A stretch of 64,000 nt of DNA, from assembly GCF_009765165.1 (NCBI RefSeq), contig NZ_VLNU01000002.1:1-64000 (forward strand). Direction: 5' to 3'. This DNA is from Lysobacter panacisoli (GTDB lineage: Bacteria > Pseudomonadota > Gammaproteobacteria > Xanthomonadales > Xanthomonadaceae). Made by a program: the position numbers and the translations under genes. Shown here piece by piece: positions 38,487 through 48,347 of the stretch. Below the pieces are notes generated by a model. It saw only the letters and a list, made by a program, of their open reading frames with translations. It had not been told where the DNA came from and made no database searches. Numbering within the stretch: position 1 is the stretch's first letter; every line of letters starts with the position of its first letter.

Positions 38487-40214
38487 ATGGGGAAACCCTC
38501 ACGTCGTTGGTGGCAGGCCGCTGTATTGGCCGCGCTCGGCATGCTCGTGGCGACCTCAGTGTCGGCGCAGCGCTTCGACGTGGCCCGTCTCGACGGCGAT
38601 CCGCTGCCGCTGCAGGTCCTCTCCGGTGAGCTGCGCAACGACTTCGCCAGCGTCGAAGGCCAATCCGTCCACGAAACGAGCCGCCGCCCGCGCTGGTGGC
38701 GCCTGACCGCACGCGAGGCGATCTCGCCTGCGGACGCCCCGCACCTGATCCTGCGATTCCCGTACCTCAACCATGTCGAAGTGTGGCGGCCGGGTGAGGT
38801 CATGCCGCTGCGCCGGGGTCTGGTCGGCGACGACGCCGATCCGGGCTTCTCCACGCGGGCACTGGTGGTGCCGCTGCCGCAGGGGCTCGCGACCGGCGAG
38901 TCGATCTACCTGCGCGTGCACGCGCTCACTCCGACGCCGATGTACGTGGACGTGGAACCGCTCGCGCAGGTGCATCGCGAAGACCTGAGCCACGTCGCGC
39001 TGCGCACTTTCGTGCTGGGCACGCTGGCGGTGCTGGCGATCCTGGCGATCGGCTTCTGGATCGGCATCGGCGAACGCGCCTATGCGTACCTGTTCCTGAC
39101 CCTGGCCGCGCAGGCGTTCTACCTGGCCAGCGTGGGCGGCGAAGTGCGGATGGTGCCCTGGCTGGCCGACCTGATCGGCGCCGATCCACGCGTGGGCCGG
39201 ATGTTCGGCCTGCTTGGCGTGCTGGCTAGCAACAGCTTCGTCGCGCTGTACCTCAACCTGCCCGAACGCCATCCACGCCTGATGCGTGCGCTGCACGGCT
39301 GCAACGCGGCGCTGCTGTTGCTGCTGCTGGCCACCGTGGGCAGCGCCGCCAACGTGCTCGGGGTGCTGGCGAGTGCGGTGTTCCTCGCTTCCGCGGTGGC
39401 GACGTTCGTGGCGAGCATCGCAGGCGCGCTGCAACGCCAGCGCGAAGCGTATTTCATGGTCCTGTCGTGGACGCCGATGCTGGTGCTCGCCGTGCTGCGC
39501 ATGGGCGAACTGCTTGGCGGCTGGCGCAATCCGGAATGGATGGAGTACGCGTTCCCGATCGGCCTGGCGATGGGTGGCCTCGCACTGACCATCGGCCTGA
39601 CCGACCACATGCACCAGCTGCGTCGCGACCGCGATCATGCCAGCCACATGGCGACCTACGACGTGCTCACCGGTGCACTCACGCGCTCGGCGATCACCGA
39701 ACGGCTGGACGCGCTGGTCGACGCCGCACAGCGCGGACGGCGCCCGCTGTCGGTGGTGTTCTTCGACATCGACCGTTTCAAGCGCATCAACGACGAGTTC
39801 GGCCATCGCGTCGGCGACCAGACGTTGCGCATCGTCGCGCTGCGCACGCGCAACCGGCTGCGCACCTACGACCTGTTCGGTCGCTACGGTGGCGACGAAG
39901 TCTTGGTGGTGTTGCCCGACACGCAACTGCGCGAGGCCCTGTGCGTGGCCGAGAATCTGCGCGCGGCGGTCAATTGTCGGCCACTGTCGATCGACAATCG
40001 CCTGTTCAACGCGACGCTCAGCCTCGGCGTCGCGGAACTGCACCACGGCGAGACCGTCGAGAAGCTGCTCGAACGCGCCGACGCGGCGCTATACGCGAGC
40101 AAGGAAACCGGGCGCGACCGCGTCACCGGATACACCGCCTCGCGTTTGCGCACCACCGCGGCGGCGCCCGTCGCCAACACCGCGAACGCGCAGAACGCGA
40201 GCACGATCTTCTGA
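38487..40214 (+). CDS. 7TMR-DISM diguanylate cyclase
   Basis: 575 residues. A signal peptide (ending VSAQ, about 28) is followed by a periplasmic beta-rich DISM-type sensory domain (about 30-165), seven membrane helices (about 175-370) and a cytoplasmic GGDEF domain (about 395-550). The active-site motif is GGDEV in RYGGDEVLVV, with an intact inhibitory I-site RTYD five residues upstream, so it should make c-di-GMP with product feedback. It follows folE2 by 100 nt. The C-terminal 25 residues are Ala/Thr/Asn-rich and probably disordered. It may be a source of ligand for FimX-type receptors (inference). Confidence 0.9.
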   Translation: MGKPSRRWWQAAVLAALGMLVATSVSAQRFDVARLDGDPLPLQVLSGELRNDFASVEGQSVHETSRRPRWWRLTAREAISPADAPHLILRFPYLNHVEVWRPGEVMPLRRGLVGDDADPGFSTRALVVPLPQGLATGESIYLRVHALTPTPMYVDVEPLAQVHREDLSHVALRTFVLGTLAVLAILAIGFWIGIGERAYAYLFLTLAAQAFYLASVGGEVRMVPWLADLIGADPRVGRMFGLLGVLASNSFVALYLNLPERHPRLMRALHGCNAALLLLLLATVGSAANVLGVLASAVFLASAVATFVASIAGALQRQREAYFMVLSWTPMLVLAVLRMGELLGGWRNPEWMEYAFPIGLAMGGLALTIGLTDHMHQLRRDRDHASHMATYDVLTGALTRSAITERLDALVDAAQRGRRPLSVVFFDIDRFKRINDEFGHRVGDQTLRIVALRTRNRLRTYDLFGRYGGDEVLVVLPDTQLREALCVAENLRAAVNCRPLSIDNRLFNATLSLGVAELHHGETVEKLLERADAALYASKETGRDRVTGYTASRLRTTAAAPVANTANAQNASTIF

Positions 40215-40255
40215 TTCCACGTGCGGATCAGAATGGCCATGAAGATCGGCATCGC

Positions 40256-40338
40256 GTAGCCCGGGCAAGCGAAGCGCACCCGGGATGACCGCCTTGTGCG
40301 TGCCGGTGCCCCGGGTGCGCTTCGCTTACCCGGGCTAC
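40256..40338. repeat. REP-like inverted repeat (GTAGCCCGGG family)
   Basis: Two 29-nt arms, 40256-40284 and 40310-40338, are reverse complements with one mismatch and a 25-nt spacer. Each arm runs from GTAGCCCGGG to GCACCCGGG. The same element recurs at 52632-52703. It fills part of the 282-nt gap after the diguanylate cyclase. Confidence 0.85.
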
Positions 40339-40375
40339 TGCACGAGTGGTCGCATGGCATGCTCGTGGGTGCTAC

Positions 40376-40460
40376 TTACTTCCGCTCCAGCACCAGCAGT
40401 GGATCGATGCGTACGTCGAACCGCGCCGCGATGAAATGCAGCAGTCGCACCGAAGAACGC
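40376..40460 (-). pseudogene. Remnant of a second M23 peptidase C-terminus
   Basis: Read on the minus strand this stretch ends with HFIAARFDVRIDPLLVLERK and a stop. The intact M23 gene next to it ends with WGMNWFDVRIDPLLVLERTK. The shared block is clear at both DNA and protein level. No upstream M23 domain or start remains, so this is a decayed copy left by a tandem duplication or deletion. A REP palindrome adjoins it. Confidence 0.6.
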
Positions 40461-40496
40461 GCCGCAGCGCGTTGTTGCGGGAAACTACAAGAGTGA

Positions 40497-41366
40497 CTAC
40501 TTCGTCCGCTCCAGTACCAGCAACGGGTCGATGCGGACATCGAACCAGTTCATCCCCCAGTGCAGATGCGGCCCGGTCGCGCGTCCCGTCGCGCCGACGG
40601 CGCCGACGACCTGTCCCTGCGTGATGCGATCGCCCACCTTCACGTCGATGCGCGACAGGTGCAGGAAGTTGGAGCTCACGCCGTGGCCGTGGTCGATCAG
40701 CAGCGTGCCGCCGGTGAGGTAGAGATCCGGCGCGGCGAAGGTGACGACGCCCGCGGCGGGCGCGAGCACCGGCGTGCCCGTGGGCGCGGCGATGTCCATT
40801 CCCGAGTGCGGCGACTTCGGAATGCCGTTGTACACGCGCTGATTGCCGAAGCGCCCGCTGATGCGGCCCTGGACCGGCCAGACGAACGCCTGCGCGAAGT
40901 CGGCGCGGTCGTCGTCGCGCACGCGTGCCGCGGTGACCCGCGCCTGTTCGCGCTCGATGCGCGCGGCGATCTCCGGCGGCGGTTCGACCGTCTTCGGTGG
41001 CATACCGCGGATGTTTTCCACCGGCCAGTCGCGCGGCGTGACGGCGATGGCGACGTCACGAGCACTGCCGTCCGCGAGCACGACCTGCACGCTTACCGGG
41101 CCCGTCTCGTCGCGGCCCACGCCGAACACGACCGTGCCGTACGGCGTGGCGCGCAGCGTGCGCGCGCCGTATCGCACCGTGCTGCCGGTCGGTACCTTGC
41201 CGAACACCAGCGCACCTTGTTGCACGGACTGCGGAAACACCACGCGCGAGTCGACTGGCGCAGCGGTCGATGCAGCGGGCGAAGCGACCGCGCCGCGCTC
41301 GGCGGTGGCAGCGCAGGCGGTGACGGCGACGGCAAGCAGGCACAAGGCCGACAGGCGTGGCCTCAT
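40497..41366 (-). CDS. M23 (LytM/lysostaphin-type) metallopeptidase lipoprotein
   Basis: 289 residues. The N-terminus is a lipoprotein signal (VTAC, about Cys18), then a beta-rich linker domain (about 40-130) and a C-terminal M23 domain with zinc ligands in HSGMDIAAPTGTPV and HLHWGM and the conserved RFGNQRVYNG segment. M23 enzymes cut peptidoglycan cross-links or activate amidases in the periplasm. The ATG overlaps the stop of the dihydroorotase gene (ATGA), so it is translationally coupled to it, an odd pairing. A degenerate duplicate of its last 25 codons lies just downstream. Confidence 0.9.
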   Translation of the reverse strand: MRPRLSALCLLAVAVTACAATAERGAVASPAASTAAPVDSRVVFPQSVQQGALVFGKVPTGSTVRYGARTLRATPYGTVVFGVGRDETGPVSVQVVLADGSARDVAIAVTPRDWPVENIRGMPPKTVEPPPEIAARIEREQARVTAARVRDDDRADFAQAFVWPVQGRISGRFGNQRVYNGIPKSPHSGMDIAAPTGTPVLAPAAGVVTFAAPDLYLTGGTLLIDHGHGVSSNFLHLSRIDVKVGDRITQGQVVGAVGATGRATGPHLHWGMNWFDVRIDPLLVLERTK

Positions 41367-42709
41367 CGATCGAAAGCCAGGCGCTGGCCGTGCGGCTTGC
41401 CGACCAGCTGGCGACCGTCCCAGGCGAGTTCGCCGTTGACCCAGGTCGAGGCGATGCGCGAACGGAACGTCGTGCCCTCGAACGGCGACCAGCCGCACTT
41501 GGACAGCACGTCCTCGCGCTGCACGGTGAACGGTGTGTCGTCGATCAGCACCAGGTCGGCGGCGTAGCCTTCGCGCAGGAAGCCACGGCCCTGCACGTCG
41601 AAGAGCTGCGCCGGCGCGTGCGCGAATTTCTGCACGACCTGCGCCGTGGTCAGTCGTCCCTCGTGCACGAGTTCCAGCGCCGCGACCAGTGCGTACTGCA
41701 CCAGTGGCAGGCCGCTCGGCGCGGCGGTGTAGGGGCGGGCCTTTTCTTCCAGCGTGTGCGGCGCGTGGTCGGTGGCGAGCACGTCGATCACGTCGTTCGC
41801 CAGCGCCTGGATCAGCGCCTCGCGATCGCCCGCGTCCTTGATCGCCGGGTTGCATTTGATCAGGTTGCCCAGGCGCTCATAGTCGGCGCGATCGAAACGC
41901 AGGAAGTGGACGCAGGTTTCCGCGGTGATGCGCTTGCGGCTGCCATCGGCGCGGATCAGCGGCCCCTGTTCGAACAGCGCCAGTTCGTCGGCCGTGCTGA
42001 TGTGCAACACGTGCAGGCGCGAATCGTGGCGGCGCGCCAGCGACAGTGCGAGCTGCGTGGACTTGATGCAGGCTTCGCGCGAACGAATGTCCGGATGGCA
42101 CGAGACCGGGATGTCGTCGCCGTATTTCGCCTTGTAGCGGGCGAGCTGCGCGTCGATCATCGGCGTGTCTTCGCAATGCGTGATGATCGGCACCGGCGCA
42201 TCGCGGAAGATGCCGTCGAGGATGTCCGGGTTGTCGACCAGCATGTTGCCGGTGGAAGCGCCCATGAACACCTTCACGCCCGGCGCCGCACGCGGATCGA
42301 TCGCCTGGATCGCGGCCAGGTTGTCGTTGCTGGCGCCCATGTAGAAACCGAAGTTCCCCCACGCGCGGCCTGCGGCGCGGCGGTACTTGTCCTCCAGCGC
42401 CGCCGCGTCCAGCGTGGGCGGGTTGGTGTTGGGCATGTCCATGAACGTGGTCAGGCCGCCGGCCGCGGCCGCCGCCGACTCGGTCGCCAGGTCGGCCTTG
42501 TATTCCATGCCCGGCTCGCGGAAGTGCACCTGGTCGTCGATCATGCCGGGCAGCAGGCGCCGCCCCTGGGCATCGACCACCGTTTCACCGGCGCGCGCAT
42601 CCAGTCCGGTGCCGATGCGTTCGATGCGTCCGTCGGCGATGCGCAGGTCGCCGTCGAACTCGCGGCCTTCGTTGACCAGGCGGGCGTTGACGATCAGTGT
42701 CGTGGGCAT
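41363..42709 (-). CDS. Dihydroorotase-type cyclic amidohydrolase with Gln in place of the first metal histidine
   Basis: 448 residues of class I dihydroorotase type. The usual HxH motif reads [10 protein letters not shown], so the first histidine is glutamine. Other site residues remain: [13 protein letters not shown] and the ATDHAPH aspartate. This DQVHFREPG subtype is known from several bacterial groups. It would cyclise carbamoyl-aspartate to dihydroorotate if active; the altered ligand leaves the reaction open. The start at 42709 overlaps yidD by 16 nt, and its stop overlaps the M23 gene. PyrD is encoded at 2.7-3.8 kb. Confidence 0.85.
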   Translation of the reverse strand: MPTTLIVNARLVNEGREFDGDLRIADGRIERIGTGLDARAGETVVDAQGRRLLPGMIDDQVHFREPGMEYKADLATESAAAAAGGLTTFMDMPNTNPPTLDAAALEDKYRRAAGRAWGNFGFYMGASNDNLAAIQAIDPRAAPGVKVFMGASTGNMLVDNPDILDGIFRDAPVPIITHCEDTPMIDAQLARYKAKYGDDIPVSCHPDIRSREACIKSTQLALSLARRHDSRLHVLHISTADELALFEQGPLIRADGSRKRITAETCVHFLRFDRADYERLGNLIKCNPAIKDAGDREALIQALANDVIDVLATDHAPHTLEEKARPYTAAPSGLPLVQYALVAALELVHEGRLTTAQVVQKFAHAPAQLFDVQGRGFLREGYAADLVLIDDTPFTVQREDVLSKCGWSPFEGTTFRSRIASTWVNGELAWDGRQLVGKPHGQRLAFDR

Positions 42710-42942
42710 GAGTGTTTTCCAGGAGGGGAGTCGGGCACGGGATCGAGCCCGCCGGGATGCAGCGGATGGCAACGCAGGATGCGACGGATCGCGAGCCAGC
42801 CGCCCTTGAATGCGCCGAAGCGGGCGATGGCCTGCATCGCGTATTCCGAGCACGTCGGGTGGAAGCGGCAACGCGGACCGAGCAGTGGACTGATCCAGCG
42901 CTTGTAGCCGCGCAGCGCGACGATGAGGAGGCGGTCGATCAC
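42694..42942 (-). CDS. yidD: Membrane protein insertion efficiency factor YidD
   Basis: 82 residues, the usual size. Conserved features are [29 protein letters not shown] and RCHPLHPGG. YidD is a small amphipathic inner-membrane-associated protein that helps YidC-dependent insertion. It normally lies between rnpA and yidC; here it stands upstream of and overlaps a dihydroorotase gene, so its expression is tied to a different transcript. Confidence 0.95.
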   Translation of the reverse strand: MIDRLLIVALRGYKRWISPLLGPRCRFHPTCSEYAMQAIARFGAFKGGWLAIRRILRCHPLHPGGLDPVPDSPPGKHSCPRH

Positions 42943-42977
42943 GGTTCCTTAATGCGGCCAGGCACTTGAATATGCGG

Positions 42978-43006
42978 TTGCCGCAGGTGCCGGGGCAGGG
43001 TATAAC
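42978..43006 (+). promoter_or_regulatory. Strong promoter for dksA
   Basis: TTGCCG (42978-42983), a 17-nt spacer and TATAAC (43001-43006). Transcription would start near 43013, leaving a leader of about 195 nt before the GTG at 43208. The leader shows no long ORF or clear terminator but contains several short GC-rich dyads. This accounts for the 265-nt gap between yidD and dksA. Confidence 0.6.
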
Positions 43007-43207
43007 AGCGCGCTTTCCCGTCACAAGGCTTCAGTCCGGACGATCGGAACGGGTCGGCCGGAGATCGCGGAACCGGTGTCAATCGACCGGACCGCTCAGG
43101 GGTTCCGGCACTTGCATGCCGTAACGCAAAGTGGGGCATGCTGTGCTCCGCACCGCCTTCGGATCGTCCCGTCCGGAGGCCTCAGGGAACAGAAGGACAC
43201 GTCGCTC

Positions 43208-44299
43208 GTGGCAGTGAAAAAAACCGCGAAGAAGGCCGCCAAGGCCGTCAAGAAGACCGTCAAGCCGGCCGCCAAGAAGGCCGCGTCCAGTAAACCCGCA
43301 GCAAAGAAGACCGCGGCCAAGAAGCCGGCTGCCAAGAAGGTCGCGGCGAGCAAGCCGGCGGCCAAGAAGGCTCCGGCCAAGCCGGTCGCCAAGGTCGCGA
43401 AGAAGGCCGCTCCGGCCAAGAAGGCGCCGGCCAAGAAGCCCGCGCCCAAGCCGGTAGCGAAGAAGGTGCCCGCCAAGAAGGCGGCGCCGGTGAAGAAGCC
43501 CGTCGCCAAGGCGCCGGCACCCGTAAAGAAGGTCCCGCCGGCGAAACCCGCGCCGGTGAAGGCCGTCCCCCGCAGCGAGAGCAAGCCCACGGCCGTCAAG
43601 CCGGAAAGCAAGCCTCTCGTCGACAAGAAACCCGCACCGCGTCCGGCCACCAAGTCCCAATCGGTGGCACCGGCCGTAAGCAAGCCCGAAGTTGCCAAGA
43701 ATCCAGTGACACAGCCCGTATCCAACAAGGCGCCTGCACCCAAGGCGGCGGCCGCCAGCACCCCCGCGACCAAGACCGCTCCTCGCCCGGCCGGCAAGGT
43801 GGCCGTGGCCGTCGTTGCCAAGCCGCAGGCACCTGCGCCGAAAGGCAAGGTCAAAGTCGTGCCGTACACCACCGATGACGCCACCGGGCGTCCCATCGTC
43901 CCGCAGGGCTACCGCCCGGCCGTGGACGAGGAGTACATGAGCCCGCTCCAGCTCGAGTATTTCCGCCAGCGCCTGCTGCAGTGGCGCGCCGATCTGGTCG
44001 AGGAATCCAAGCAGACCATCGAGAACCTCAAGGACGAAGTCCGCGACGTCGGCGACGAAGCCGAGCGCGCGACCCGCGAGACCGAGAACTCGCTCGAACT
44101 GCGCACCCGCGATCGCTACCGCAAGCTGATCAGCAAGATCGACAGCACGCTCAAGCGCGTGGATTCCGGCGACTACGGTTACTGCGTCGACACCGGCGAG
44201 GAAATCGGCCTGGAACGCCTGGAGGCGCGCCTCACCGCCGAGCGCACGATCGACGCGCAGGAGCGCTGGGAACACCTGCAGAAGCAGATGGGCGACTGA
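43208..44299 (+). CDS. dksA: DksA-family RNA polymerase-binding factor with a long Lys/Ala/Pro N-terminal tail
   Basis: 363 residues. About 215 N-terminal residues are [10 protein letters not shown]-type repeats like histone H1 or AlgP tails, likely disordered and DNA- or RNA-binding. The last 145 residues are a DksA coiled-coil and globular domain ([39 protein letters not shown]). Of the four zinc-finger cysteines only the first remains (CVDT, then RTIDA), so it should not need zinc. DksA acts with ppGpp at the polymerase secondary channel. The start is GTG at 43208, with AAGGA about 10 nt upstream. Confidence 0.88.
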   Translation: MAVKKTAKKAAKAVKKTVKPAAKKAASSKPAAKKTAAKKPAAKKVAASKPAAKKAPAKPVAKVAKKAAPAKKAPAKKPAPKPVAKKVPAKKAAPVKKPVAKAPAPVKKVPPAKPAPVKAVPRSESKPTAVKPESKPLVDKKPAPRPATKSQSVAPAVSKPEVAKNPVTQPVSNKAPAPKAAAASTPATKTAPRPAGKVAVAVVAKPQAPAPKGKVKVVPYTTDDATGRPIVPQGYRPAVDEEYMSPLQLEYFRQRLLQWRADLVEESKQTIENLKDEVRDVGDEAERATRETENSLELRTRDRYRKLISKIDSTLKRVDSGDYGYCVDTGEEIGLERLEARLTAERTIDAQERWEHLQKQMGD

Positions 44300-44355
44300 T
44301 CCGGTCGCTTCATCGCAACCCGCGCGGCTTCCTCGTCGCGCGGCGCATGAGTGCG

Positions 44356-44381
44356 GAAAGCCCGGCTTCGGCCGGGCTTTC
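44356..44381 (+). terminator. Rho-independent terminator of dksA
   Basis: GAAAGCCCGGC and GCCGGGCTTTC pair perfectly around a TTCG tetraloop, 57 nt after the dksA stop, with the T-run inside the stem end. Confidence 0.8.
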
Positions 44382-44477
44382 GCGTTCCGGGAACGGGACG
44401 CGCGAAAGGACACATCCCGTCGCGCGATACGGCGCGTTCCGGTGCATGCTGGCGCGATCGTAGGAAGGAGCGCGCGC

Positions 44478-44948
44478 ATGACCAACCTGCCCGAATCCAG
44501 CACCGATCCGATGCACGAAGCCATCGCGATCGCGCGCGACAACATCGCCGCCGGCGGCCGTCCGTTCGGCGCGGTGGTGGTGCGTGACGGCGTGGTGCTC
44601 GCACGCGCGGCGAACCGTATCCACGAAACCTCCGATCCGACCGCGCATGCGGAACTGCTCGCGTTGCGCGAAGCGGCGCAGAAGCTGGGCACGCCACGCC
44701 TGGAGGGCTGCGTCGTCTATGCCAGCGGCCATCCGTGCCCGATGTGCCTGGCGGCGATGCATCTGTGCGGGATATCCGCCGCCTATTACGCGTATTCCAA
44801 CGAAGACGGCGAACCGTTCGGTCTGTCGACGAAGGCCGTGTACGAGCAGATGGCGAATCCGCCGTCGCAGCAGTCCTTGCCGCTGAAGCAGGCGTTGCCG
44901 GAAGGAGAGTCGGGCCTTTACGCGCAGTGGGCGCAGCGCCCGCGCTGA
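44478..44948 (+). CDS. Nucleoside/guanine deaminase (CDA fold)
   Basis: 156 residues of the cytidine/deoxycytidylate deaminase fold. The zinc site is complete: [10 protein letters not shown] (HAE) and PCPMCLAAM (PCxxC). The [16 protein letters not shown] tail resembles guanine deaminase and tRNA-specific deaminase relatives. It probably deaminates a free base such as guanine; TadA is less likely from the overall length and C-terminus. GGAAGGAG lies before the ATG at 44478. It converges on the MFS gene with a 3-nt gap. Confidence 0.85.
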   Translation: MTNLPESSTDPMHEAIAIARDNIAAGGRPFGAVVVRDGVVLARAANRIHETSDPTAHAELLALREAAQKLGTPRLEGCVVYASGHPCPMCLAAMHLCGISAAYYAYSNEDGEPFGLSTKAVYEQMANPPSQQSLPLKQALPEGESGLYAQWAQRPR

Positions 44949-44951
44949 TCG

Positions 44952-46226
44952 TCAGTGCAGCTCGCGCAGGTCGAGGCGGCGCAGCTTCGGCGCGAGCTTC
45001 GCGGTGGCGCCGACTACGGCCAGCGTCATGCAGCCGCCGAAGATCACCGACGGCACCAGTCCCATGAAGCGCGCGGCGAGTCCCGATTCGAACGCGCCCA
45101 GCTCGTTCGACGAACCGATGAAGATGCCGTTGATCGACGACACGCGCCCGCGCATGTGGTCGGGCGTGGCGAGTTGCAGGATGGTGGAGCGCAGCACGAC
45201 CGACACGCCGTCGCACATGCCCGAGAACATCAGCATCAGCGCCGATAGCCACAGGTGGCGCGACAACGCGAAGCCGATGATGCACAACCCGAAGCCCGCC
45301 ACCGCGAACAGCAGCACGCGTCCGGCGTTGCGTTGCAGCGGGCGTCGCGCGAGGTAGATGCCCATCAGCACCGCGCCGACGGCCGGCGAGGCGCGCAGCA
45401 GACCGAGTGCTTCCGGCCCGTAATGCAGGATCTCGTTGATGAAGGCCGGCAGCAGCGCGACCGCGCCGCCGAACAGCACCGAGAACATATCCAGCGCCTG
45501 CGCACCCAGCACGACCTGCGTGTTGAACACGAAGCGCAGGCCTTCGCCGATGCTCTTGAACACCGGCGCGCGTTCGGCCGGCATCGGTGGCTCGGTCACG
45601 CGCAGGGTGATGATGGCGATCGCCGCCGCGGCCGCGAATACCGACGCGACCAGATAGGCCGTGGTCTTGCCGCCCCATGCCACCAGCAGACCGCCCATCG
45701 CCGGTCCGAACACCAGGCCGGTCTGCATGACCACGCTGCTCACGCCGGCACCGCGTGCGAACTGCTCGCGTTTGAGCACGCGTGCGAACAGCGACATGTA
45801 CACCGGCGCGAGGAACGCGCGGACGATGCCGTTGACGCCGATCGCCGCGTAGATGACCAGCGTGCCGAAACCGAATGCGCCGGCCGGCAGGACGCCGCTG
45901 GCGACACCGGCCAGTGTCAGCGTGGTGAGCAGCAGGCCGACGCACGCGAACATGCCGAGCTTGCGTCGCGGCAGATGGTCGACGGCATAGCCGGCGAACA
46001 GGGCGAAACAGAAATACGGGATCACCTCGGCCAGGCCGATCAGGCCCAGCGCGAGCGCATCACGCGTGAGTTCGTACACGTGCCAGCCGACCGTCACCGC
46101 GACGATCTGGTACGACAGCATCGCCAGCAGGCGATAGGTCAGCAGTCCGGTGAAGCCGCGGTTGCGCAGCAGCGCCGCGACTCCGGTGGCGGCGGCAGGA
46201 GGTTCGGCCTGGGCCGCTTCGCTCAC
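44952..46226 (-). CDS. MFS transporter
   Basis: 424 residues with twelve hydrophobic segments and the layout of the EntS/enterobactin-exporter-like branch of the major facilitator superfamily (AVDHLPRRKLGMF between helices 2 and 3, RVSSINGIFIGSSNELGAFESG in the second half). The substrate is unknown. The start is GTG at 46226, 10 nt after the sufE stop, so the two are probably co-transcribed. Confidence 0.88.
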   Translation of the reverse strand: MSEAAQAEPPAAATGVAALLRNRGFTGLLTYRLLAMLSYQIVAVTVGWHVYELTRDALALGLIGLAEVIPYFCFALFAGYAVDHLPRRKLGMFACVGLLLTTLTLAGVASGVLPAGAFGFGTLVIYAAIGVNGIVRAFLAPVYMSLFARVLKREQFARGAGVSSVVMQTGLVFGPAMGGLLVAWGGKTTAYLVASVFAAAAAIAIITLRVTEPPMPAERAPVFKSIGEGLRFVFNTQVVLGAQALDMFSVLFGGAVALLPAFINEILHYGPEALGLLRASPAVGAVLMGIYLARRPLQRNAGRVLLFAVAGFGLCIIGFALSRHLWLSALMLMFSGMCDGVSVVLRSTILQLATPDHMRGRVSSINGIFIGSSNELGAFESGLAARFMGLVPSVIFGGCMTLAVVGATAKLAPKLRRLDLRELH

Positions 46227-46236
46227 GGACGCGCGC

Positions 46237-46689
46237 TCACAGCTGAGTGCGGGCGCGATCGCGGATGAAACCCAGCAGCGCGGCCAGGCCGTTGCTGCGT
46301 GTCGGCGAGAGGTGCCTGGCCAGGCCGATGTCGGCGATGTAGTCGGCGTCGGTGCCGACGATCTCCTGCGCGCTGCGGCCCGAGTACACGCGCAGCGCGA
46401 GGTAGATCAGGCCGGAGACGATGGCCGAATCGCTGATCGCGTGGAAATCGAGCCGGTCGGCATCACCTTCGGCGACGATCCAGACCATCGACTGACACCC
46501 GTGCAGGCGATGTTCCTCGCTCTTCCACTCCGCCGGCAGGTCCGGAAGCTTCCGCCCCAGGTCGATCAGGTACTGATAACGCTCCGACCAGTCGCCGAAG
46601 AAGGCGAACTCGTCGCGGATCGCCGCCTGCGCGTCGCGCGCGGTGGTTTCGAGGGGGAAGGGACTGACGGGAGCGGCGATGGCGTTCAT
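46237..46689 (-). CDS. sufE: SufE-family cysteine desulfurase sulfur acceptor
   Basis: 150 residues. The sulfur-accepting cysteine is in HRLHGCQSMVW, within the SufE/CsdE fold (DWSERYQYLIDLGRKLP, then LSPTRSNGL near the C-terminus). It stimulates SufS or CsdA and passes on persulfide sulfur for Fe-S clusters. No other suf genes are nearby, so it may be the stand-alone CsdE-like copy. The 113 nt upstream to cysS contain no gene. Confidence 0.93.
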   Translation of the reverse strand: MNAIAAPVSPFPLETTARDAQAAIRDEFAFFGDWSERYQYLIDLGRKLPDLPAEWKSEEHRLHGCQSMVWIVAEGDADRLDFHAISDSAIVSGLIYLALRVYSGRSAQEIVGTDADYIADIGLARHLSPTRSNGLAALLGFIRDRARTQL

Positions 46690-46802
46690 TCGGAGAGGAT
46701 TTTACGCCCGGCTCGCGCCGGACTTGCCCACGCGGGCTTCATGCCGGTGGGTCGCTGCGTTGCGCGCATGGCGTGGCGCCCTCGTGGAGGGCGCACGGAG
46801 GA

Positions 46803-48347
46803 TTAGGCCCGCTTCCAGCGCACGCCCTGTGGCGTGTCCTCGAGCAGGATGCCCTCGGCGGCGAGCTGGTCGCGGATCGCGTCCGCGCGGACGAAGTCGC
46901 GTGCTTTCTTGGCTGCGATGCGTTCGTCGATCAGGGCCTGGATACGCCCGTCGTCGTCGTTGCTCGCGCCGCGCGCGAACCACGCCGCCGGATCCTGCTG
47001 CAGCAGGCCCAGCGCCAGGCCGGCGCCGAGCAGCTCGCGCTTGAGGTCCGCAAACGGGCGAGCCGACGGGGTCCGAAGGTAATTCTCCAGCCGTTCCCTC
47101 AGGTCCATCGCGTCCAGCATGCCGTTTCCCGCGTGGGGGAACGACATTCCGAGAGGGGCAATCAGGTCGTCGTTTGAACGAACGATGCTGGCTTCAATCT
47201 GATTCAAAGGGGTGATCGAGATCTTGAGGTGCTCGATTCGGGACAGGAGCTTGCGTGCCTCGCCGGCGATGCGGGCGATCTCGGCCAGCACCTGCGGTGT
47301 GTTGAGGTCGTCGTCGAGGGCGGCTTCGATGCCGGCCGGAATCTCCGCGGTCGCGGCGACATCCGCCAGATCCCGCAAGGTTCCGTAAAGGCGATCCAGC
47401 GTGCGGATGCTCTGTTCGATCAGCGCGTCCGACCATTCCAGAGGCTGCCGGTAGTGCGCGGAGAGCAGGGCATAGCGCAGGGCTTCCGGCGGGTACTCAC
47501 GGACCAGGTCGTGGACGCGCTGGATGTTGCCCACCGACTTGGCCATCTTGGCGCCGCCGAAGTTGAGCATGCCGTTGTGCAGCCAGAAGCGCGCGAACAC
47601 CCGGCCGCCGTGCGCGCATTCGCTCTGCGCGATCTCGTTCTCGTGGTGCGGGAACTGCAGGTCGACGCCGCCGGCATGGATGTCGATGGTCTCGCCCAGG
47701 TGCGCCTCGGCCATCGCCGAGCATTCGATGTGCCAGCCCGGACGGCCACGGCCCCACGGCGAATCCCAGCCGGGCAGGTCGTCCGTGGAGGGCTTCCACA
47801 GCACGAAGTCGCCCGGGTCGCGCTTGTACGGGGCCACGTCGACGCGCGCGCCGGCCAGCAGTTCATCGGTATCGCGGCGCGAGAGCTTGCCGTACTGCGG
47901 GAAGCTGGCGACCGAGAACAGCGCGTGGCCTTCGGCGGCGTAGGCGTGGCCGGCCTCGATCAGGCGTTCGATCATCGCGATGATCTGGCCGATGTGGGCC
48001 GTGGCTTCCGGTTCCAGGTCCGGCGGCTTCACGCCCAGGGCAGCCATGTCCTCGCGATAGGCGGTGGCGAAGCGCGAGGTGATGTCGGAGATCGGCACGC
48101 GCTGTTCGCGGGCGGCATTGTTGATCTTGTCGTCCACGTCGGTGATGTTGCGGGCGTAGGCCAGCGCGCCGAACCGGCGGCGCAGCAGTTCGGCCAGCAC
48201 GCCGAACACGACCGGGCCGCGGGCGTTGCCGATGTGGACGTAGTTGTAGACCGTGGGCCCGCACACATACATGGTCGGGCGGGCGGGATCGAGCGGCAGG
48301 AACGGCTCGACCCGTCGCGTCAGGCTGTTGAAGAGATGCAGGCTCAT
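46803..48347 (-). CDS. cysS: Cysteinyl-tRNA synthetase with an internal insertion
   Basis: 514 residues, about 50 longer than E. coli CysRS. Class I motifs are [18 protein letters not shown] (zinc cysteine and HIGH) and KMAKSVGN (KMSKS variant), with zinc ligands in the WHIECSAM and [10 protein letters not shown] segments. Residues about 367-432 (DNA about 47054-47249) are an extra, lower-GC stretch inside the C-terminal helical region, between EARKLL and LKRELLGAG. The reading frame is intact. ATG at 48347 gives the conserved MSLHLFNS start. A TAGAAT -10-like hexamer is at 48378-48373. Confidence 0.95.
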   Translation of the reverse strand: MSLHLFNSLTRRVEPFLPLDPARPTMYVCGPTVYNYVHIGNARGPVVFGVLAELLRRRFGALAYARNITDVDDKINNAAREQRVPISDITSRFATAYREDMAALGVKPPDLEPEATAHIGQIIAMIERLIEAGHAYAAEGHALFSVASFPQYGKLSRRDTDELLAGARVDVAPYKRDPGDFVLWKPSTDDLPGWDSPWGRGRPGWHIECSAMAEAHLGETIDIHAGGVDLQFPHHENEIAQSECAHGGRVFARFWLHNGMLNFGGAKMAKSVGNIQRVHDLVREYPPEALRYALLSAHYRQPLEWSDALIEQSIRTLDRLYGTLRDLADVAATAEIPAGIEAALDDDLNTPQVLAEIARIAGEARKLLSRIEHLKISITPLNQIEASIVRSNDDLIAPLGMSFPHAGNGMLDAMDLRERLENYLRTPSARPFADLKRELLGAGLALGLLQQDPAAWFARGASNDDDGRIQALIDERIAAKKARDFVRADAIRDQLAAEGILLEDTPQGVRWKRA

